This document shows, one piece after another, positions 63,601 through 64,000 of a stretch of DNA of 64,000 nucleotides. The position numbers and the translations under genes are program-made. The DNA comes from Nectonema munidae. Lineage: Eukaryota; Nematomorpha; Nectonematoida; Nectonematidae. The DNA lies in assembly GCA_030549495.1 (NCBI GenBank), contig JAUIRK010000947.1:190001-254000 (forward strand), in the 5' to 3' direction. The notes under the pieces were generated by a model. That model had not been told where the DNA came from. It worked only from the letters and a program-made list of their open reading frames with translations, and did not search any database. Each line of letters begins with the position of its first letter. The stretch's first letter is position 1.

Positions 63601-64000
63601 AGAAAAGAAAAATTGTCCCTAGATCATATAGTGCCAGAAGGGCAGCGTCTTGATCCGATTGTAGTGAGTTCAAATCCCAATCCTCACATTCCGATATGTC
63701 CAATCATGGAAGACATTATTCCCCTGAGCGCGATATCAACAACTAAAAAAATCAGGCATACCACGTTTTCGCATTTTATAGCAACATACTGCATCGGCTT
63801 TATAATTCGTTGGCACATGCTCTGATCCAAGAGGGAGTTGGAAGCGCTCAAGAGTTCAAAACAAGTGGAGCAGAGTAGCAAGGGAGAGCACTTGTGCCCT
63901 AACTCATAAGTGATGGAAAAGTCCCAAATTTTGTAGGATGAAATTTTGTCTTCAGAGGAACACGTCAAGTTTTGACAGGAGAGAGGAGACCAGGAATAAA
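31727..64000 (-). CDS. unc79: unc79, NALCN channel complex subunit (15 exons, 5' end outside window)
   Basis: UNC79 is a large HEAT-like scaffold protein that, with UNC80, stabilises and localises the NALCN sodium-leak channel in neurons. Exons in transcript order: 64,000-63,762; 61,377-61,157; 59,861-59,660; 59,221-58,925; 56,789-56,574; 54,672-54,352; 53,713-53,574; 52,730-52,528; 45,678-45,526; 41,973-41,787; 40,511-38,716; 38,534-38,446; 36,256-35,996; 35,932-35,304; 33,686-31,727. All 14 junctions have GT-AG ends and matching phases, giving about 2,303 residues to the stop. Recalled human UNC79 aligns through the first seven exons and along the C-terminus. Human UNC79 is near 2,600 residues, so roughly the first 300 are missing to the right. 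Introns hold most of the mobile elements in this half. No break was seen in the coding exons. Confidence 0.9.
33687..35303 (-). other. unc79 last intron; nothing recognised
   Basis: 1,617 bp of AT-rich sequence between GTAAGC and TTTTAG. No repeat, element or antisense gene was recognised. Confidence 0.6.
35304..35932 (-). CDS. unc79: unc79 exon with basic linker and CxxC motif
   Basis: Acceptor GATTTAAG (a second AG six bases later is possible), then TQNESLQTTSLQSKSSKKYK, a Lys/Arg-rich segment (SKIKQRAKKRGFFDIKKKNK), HHHHNHQ and DTCFRCGMILETYTESSICS CFMALMNFLRHMPSIAASYL L, with the donor GTTAA|GTAAGC (phase 2). The Cys-x-x-Cys followed by the helix SIAASYLLEIIYTV begins the conserved C-terminal region. 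Confidence 0.9.
35996..36256 (-). CDS. unc79: unc79 exon, acidic linker
   Basis: Acceptor TTTTTACTTTCAG, then FCEGSEEVGFLEDISYVEPQ TFHVHEAKM ... DESVDSFNTDTIK and the donor AAG|GTATTC (87 codons, phase 0). A mainly polar and acidic linker. Confidence 0.85.
36313..38395. repeat. Dispersed repeat, copy A (fills an unc79 intron)
   Basis: Blocks of this 2.1-kb stretch match 46,680-48,347 in the same orientation and order. 36,313-36,690 matches 46,680-47,065 (for example GATAATGTAAGATAAGA and GCTGCTCTGAAATTCCTATC). 37,240-37,440 matches 47,600-47,845. 37,945-38,160 matches 47,885-48,105. 38,160-38,395 matches 48,105-48,347 (for example ATACACTCTATTTTAAAGG). It occupies nearly all of the 2,189-bp intron 36,257-38,445. 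No protein can be read in it. Both copies break off after CCCC-ATAATTTTGAGG. Confidence 0.8.
38446..38534 (-). CDS. unc79: unc79 short exon
   Basis: Acceptor TATTTTCAG, then TNDINKLLKLEDDNAFKIEN FDGIEVASQ and the donor CAA|GTAGGC (phase 0). This 89-base exon is too short to stand out by itself. It is required because the donor at 38,716 is phase 1 while the exon at 36,256 starts in phase 0; it resolves that exactly. Confidence 0.8.
38716..40511 (-). CDS. unc79: unc79 large central exon
   Basis: A single exon of 1,796 bases (598 full codons) from the acceptor TATTCACTTCAG to the donor GACAAAATAG|GTATGT (phase 1). It is a mostly helical HEAT-like region: LLLHGLFSCLKLLLINGDIL, VRFEAVEKAFNVL and FRNPLCHSFLTFLPKLLDK HPDDM. 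It includes an Asn/Asp run (HGHNNNNDEDVEPSKE). No stop or frame break is seen. The apparent Met start at 40,468 is a TTG inside the exon. Confidence 0.93.
40512..41786 (-). other. unc79 intron; nothing recognised
   Basis: AT-rich, without a recognisable mobile element, repeat or reading frame. Confidence 0.6.
41787..41973 (-). CDS. unc79: unc79 exon with the FKNFWHTSAGKF motif
   Basis: Acceptor TGTTTTTAACAG, then TSSLSSPSSVLEDEEFKNFW and HTSAGKFKYKIIELPQHLQL IYHLSNKA, with the donor GAAAA|GTAAGA (phase 2). The block around FWHTSAGKFKY...ELPQHLQLIY is the least interrupted motif of the protein here and looks strongly constrained. Confidence 0.88.
42457..42807 (+). CDS. Cysteine-pair ORF fragment of a dispersed arthropod family
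   Basis: A 116-codon + strand frame inside an unc79 intron encodes MASTRRSCRNKPDVFCYICG, later WAPHMVCKACTETLSGW, then SLKFGIPMVWREPTNHVTDC YFCAVDVS. Three Cys-x-x-Cys pairs (CYIC, CKAC, CYFC) suggest zinc binding. From memory this opening is widespread in uncharacterised arthropod proteins that occur in many copies, which suggests a mobile or amplified gene; I cannot name its function. Relatives continue after CYFCAVDV, but here the frame ends within about ten residues and LINE sequence starts. A splice-acceptor-like TTTTTGTTTTGCAG precedes the ATG. Probably a 5'-part gene fragment rather than a working gene. Confidence 0.5.
   Translation: MQVNDMASTRRSCRNKPDVFCYICGEYTIAPNRKPVTSYIRRAYHAYFGIKLGDQDKAWAPHMVCKACTETLSGWTNGKRSLKFGIPMVWREPTNHVTDCYFCAVDVSNFLGRELM
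42845..45400 (+). mobile_element. Decayed LINE with APE endonuclease and reverse transcriptase
   Basis: The + strand reads LKIGTWNVGSMTGKG and ILCVQETKWTGKTAREIGG at the start (APE endonuclease), then a Lys-rich part with SQVDYLLVKKKLKDCKV and VSQHQLLVLDM at 43,330-43,430. Reverse transcriptase pieces follow (YRGIKLL near 44,250; VEKAYDRVPGE near 44,400) and a C-terminal region (DKRFSIKLKAKIYTAIIRPD MTYGAECLSL near 44,940-45,030). It ends near GSWPPTTNLRTGCR-like sequence at 45,340. Frames change several times, so it is inactive. It belongs to the same family as the minus-strand copy at 16,140-18,300, judged by the shared 3' end. Confidence 0.8.
45526..45678 (-). CDS. unc79: unc79 exon, acidic linker
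   Basis: Acceptor TTTTTCAAG, then ETSSSASPNLELKIVTATEC LMQEEEEIEDTQVLIMPAMN VVAATAEEHVT and the donor ACCA|GTAATT (phase 1). GC content is high against AT-rich flanks and the frame is open throughout. It lies in the low-complexity acidic linker, so similarity to relatives is weak and the assignment depends on phase and coding character. Confidence 0.75.
46680..48347. repeat. Dispersed repeat, copy B
   Basis: Second copy of the repeat described at 36,313-38,395, in the same orientation with blocks in the same order. It carries a small hAT-type MITE at 47,065-47,132 that copy A lacks, and a C tract with CCCCAATAATTTT lies just outside it at 46,613. At its right end it runs directly into the transposase-like frame that starts at 48,302, so it may be the 5' part of that element. 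Confidence 0.75.
47065..47132. mobile_element. Tiny hAT-type MITE
   Basis: 68 bp from CAATGACGTAGCTAGG to CTGGCTACGCCACTG, inverted ends of the same CAGTGGCGTAGC class as the MITE at 20,574. Flanks ATTCTCTC and CTTCTGTC agree at 6 of 8 bases, a plausible decayed target duplication. Absent from copy A of the surrounding repeat. Confidence 0.6.
48302..49660 (+). pseudogene. Transposase-like gene of an arthropod hAT-like family, frameshifted
   Basis: Successive + strand frames give one protein in order. There is an acidic, Ser-rich N-terminus (YEDDVSESSISELQSEEEEP), then CRSFAELGIDVPIPTPPAI. Next come MIISDATNVNTDRKKGVVKI LQK and QYISWQHHILDRILYLGM. Finally EIKFSKLPNISRARWNSKAT and CAERAIKVIQDVYKSCKNK. 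The ISDxTxVNTGxxxGVV, QHHxLDR, ARWNSR and CAERAVK landmarks belong, as I recall, to a transposase-like RNase H-fold family found in many arthropod genomes. The frame changes near 48,800, 49,150 and 49,300 show it is broken. It lies in an unc79 intron, sense to + and antisense to unc79. Confidence 0.65.
50110..50730 (-). mobile_element. Internally deleted Tigger/pogo-type transposon
   Basis: On the minus strand an ATG at 50,730 opens MFSKRKNSHFDFKLKVAREE, and after a one-base shift SDIAKKYQISHTLISRWVKK, the CENP-B/psq helix-turn-helix. PELENSLHEWFCSMREK follows (start of the second DNA-binding helix group). Then, near 50,270-50,110, comes the transposase end SVKAHYRKNLMKKIIDRLDS with ITILDPLYLLQ-like sequence. 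The DDE catalytic core that normally separates these parts is missing, so this is a deletion derivative. Terminal inverted repeats were not identified. Confidence 0.7.
51280..52250 (+). mobile_element. LINE fragment (Jockey/I-like ORF1 end and ORF2 start)
   Basis: Broken + strand frames read VNQWFDKFFFTERCFLTKCE near 51,290. Zinc-knuckle-like text (KSPKHGYLEHACK near 51,850; YFCKNCADKKFDHQYAANSI near 51,920) follows, then NIRNLNSNFDQLILFL near 52,190, which resembles the start of a LINE endonuclease ORF. The order is ORF1 zinc knuckles then ORF2, similar in style to the LINE at 20.3-24.6 kb. Many stops. Confidence 0.5.
52528..52730 (-). CDS. unc79: unc79 exon
   Basis: Acceptor CGTTTTTTTAG, one base finishing a Leu codon, then FDLSKKLLKYICSCVKDRTE and a Ser/Pro-rich tail (SSTLSSPIKSVESLSPTQ). 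The donor is taken as AATAAAG|GTTTTT (phase 1); it is weaker than the others, but the phase fits the next exon 6.8 kb away. Confidence 0.75.
53249..53260. repeat. G homopolymer tract
   Basis: Twelve consecutive G residues in an unc79 intron. Confidence 0.85.
53574..53713 (-). CDS. unc79: unc79 exon
   Basis: Acceptor GTTTTTTTTAG, then IKLQKFSFTAGFNTPLNKSL LKFLNLVIELKLLDWNDAEY and the donor AAATT|GTAAGT (phase 2). It lines up with human MELQDDGITMGLEHSLSKDI ISIINNVF. Confidence 0.85.
54352..54672 (-). CDS. unc79: unc79 exon without internal long Met-led frame
   Basis: Acceptor TTTTTTTCCATAG, then 107 open codons starting ILSSLEICIPLEFCVNNFN (human VLSELDIMVPLQLLISMF) and ending QLICINLILDILLSQ (human NLNCFILMFDLLLKQ), with the donor CAA|GTAAAT (phase 0). 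It joins the previous exon exactly at the conserved WLQ/WLH. The Ser/Pro-rich repeats of the human protein in the middle are replaced by unrelated sequence. Confidence 0.88.
55470..55640 (+). repeat. tRNA-derived SINE-like copy
   Basis: GGTTGGCTAGACTTTTT, a B-box-like GCTTTCGAATCTAGC, then CTCATAGTTCGATACAAGTG and CAATTTTGTCTTCTCGAAGAAAGCACC. The order and sequence parallel 63,222-63,440. It lies in an unc79 intron, antisense to the gene. Confidence 0.55.
56574..56789 (-). CDS. unc79: unc79 exon
   Basis: Acceptor CTATTTAG, then TWNNIIPYWLDAI ... KIVLCKIFDAEMSPLSFHVS ... VLSWLQ and the donor CAG|GTATCA (72 codons, phase 0). It corresponds to human VWECIMPEWLEAI ... VLSKMFDIELCPLPFSMEE. Confidence 0.92.
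56790..58924 (-). other. unc79 intron; SINE-like copy only
   Basis: 2.1 kb, AT-rich. Apart from the SINE-like segment near 58,548-58,680 nothing was recognised. Confidence 0.55.
58548..58680 (+). repeat. tRNA-derived SINE-like copy (degenerate)
   Basis: GTTTAGTTAGCCACC, then TTTTGGGATCGGATCCAATATG, CCTTGCTTACTTCTTTG and TTCGGCCCAAACACTGAAAA. It follows the order of the copy at 63,222-63,440 with a damaged B box. Confidence 0.4.
58925..59221 (-). CDS. unc79: unc79 exon
   Basis: Acceptor TTTTGTACAG, then EQLGHITSAVFQFFQLTAYL ... CSEVQVIKYGLSKLFALIPY DIIDSK and the donor AAG|GTTTAC (phase 0; 99 codons). It corresponds to human LARLVAMVFQWFHSTAY ... LKEGLNRILCLIPYNVI. Confidence 0.92.
59660..59861 (-). 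CDS. unc79: unc79 exon
   Basis: Acceptor TTTTATTAG, one base completing a Lys codon, then LVKKVKFKSNFDFD ... CRYGIWLLIKLCDPNNAIQ and the donor CAA|GTAAGC (phase 0). It matches the human SQFGIWFLVSLCTPNEN region. Confidence 0.9.
59862..61156 (-). other. unc79 intron; nothing recognised
   Basis: About 1.3 kb without a recognisable element or frame. Confidence 0.55.
61157..61377 (-). CDS. unc79: unc79 exon, CxxC/His segment
   Basis: Acceptor TTTTGTTTTAG, then SCTSSENRALFTCFGLEC and KPVRYCQTCYNIKHNSS, ending IDSIIK at the donor AA|GTAAGA (phase 2). The human counterpart is AVVTCFSAGCCGRHGNRPVR followed by YCKRCHSNHHSN. The spaced Cys and His residues look like a zinc-binding site shared with the previous exon. 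Confidence 0.9.
61738..61996. mobile_element. Candidate MITE with GCGCAATCAGA inverted ends
   Basis: The left end reads CACTCATGTCCACTCAAGAGCG then CAATCAGAGGGCGC. The right end, on the opposite strand, reads CACTAGTGGACACAAGGACG then CAATCAGA. The two ends are inverted copies at about three quarters of positions over 30 bases. The 259-bp element is AT-rich inside and has no coding capacity. No target duplication is clear. Confidence 0.5.
62018..62079. repeat. 31-bp tandem duplication
   Basis: The unit TTAAAAAAGTTAAGTATCTA ATATAAGGAA(A/T) occurs twice in direct succession. Confidence 0.85.
63222..63440 (+). repeat. tRNA-derived SINE, best-preserved copy
   Basis: The head AGTTGGTTAGATACTGGCTT resembles an A box, and CTCGGGTTCGATCCCCCATC contains a near-perfect B box (GGTTCGATCCC) at tRNA-like spacing. 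The tail CTTCATAGTTTGATACAAGCGG...AATTGTGCCTTTTCAATGAAAA is shared with the copies at 24,858, 55,470 and, more weakly, 770 and 58,548. It is not a tRNA gene because no clover-leaf closes. It lies in the unc79 intron next to the window-edge exon. Confidence 0.65.
63762..64000 (-). CDS. unc79: unc79 exon (partial at window edge), cysteine-rich
   Basis: The frame is open from the window edge (YSWSPLSCQNLTCSSEDK) through KIWDFSITYELGHKCSPLLL and CSTCFELLS to GAAAACGTG|GTATGC, phase 0. It corresponds to the human stretch TAWNPIHCQHIEC...LYLCEECSERI, including the paired cysteines. The 5' end of this exon is beyond 64,000. Confidence 0.85.

Noticed and set aside
63600-63700. tRNA-like B box (GAGTTCAAATCCC) beside the window-edge exon
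   Set aside because: No matching A box or closed clover-leaf could be built, and the tail shared by the SINE-like copies is absent.
31727-64000. UNC80 as the identity of the large minus-strand gene
   Set aside because: The C-terminal region alone is easy to confuse, but the N-terminal exons match recalled UNC79 (WLEAI, LIPYNVI, FGIWFLVSLC blocks) and all exons chain in one frame with a total length near UNC79, not the larger UNC80.

Overview
The window is AT-rich, intron-rich animal DNA, dense with transposon remains, and suggests an arthropod. A crustacean such as a copepod is possible but only a guess. Three host genes are supported, all identified from protein families recalled from memory: a Gbx/unplugged-class homeobox gene (+ strand, left third), a peptidyl-tRNA hydrolase 2 gene (PTRH2, + strand, 29.8-31.6 kb), and unc79, a subunit of the NALCN sodium-leak channel complex. 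unc79 lies on the - strand and fills the right half, from 31,727 to beyond the right edge.

The main result is an exon model for unc79. Fifteen exons on the - strand chain with consistent splice phases from 64,000 down to 31,727 and give about 2,303 residues plus a stop. The N-terminal few hundred residues lie outside the window. Several exons carry no methionine-led long reading frame and were placed by splice sites, phase and similarity. PTRH2 and unc79 converge tail to tail with 128 bp between their stop codons.

Layout: 0-2.3 kb, a SINE-like copy and a candidate 5' coding exon (His/Ser/Pro-rich); 2.3-14.7 kb, no gene but several MITEs; 14.78-15.14 kb, two Gbx exons (homeodomain and conserved C-terminal tail); 16.1-18.3 kb, a decayed LINE on the - strand; 19.3-19.9 kb, a broken reverse transcriptase/RNase H fossil; 20.3-24.6 kb, a second type of LINE carrying two hAT-type insertions; 25.1-26.1 kb, a ZBED-like hAT remnant; 27.7-29.0 kb, a piggyBac remnant; 29.8-31.6 kb, PTRH2; 31.7-64 kb, unc79, whose introns contain a paired dispersed repeat, a LINE joined to a cysteine-rich ORF, a transposase-like pseudogene, an internally deleted Tigger/pogo element, another LINE fragment and SINE-like copies.

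I see no CRISPR array, rRNA, convincing tRNA gene or operon-like system. The most unusual items are the unc79 intron filled almost entirely by a dispersed repeat, the nested hAT elements, and the unresolved exon/phase problem in the Gbx gene. All family assignments rest on recalled protein similarity and should be confirmed by searches.
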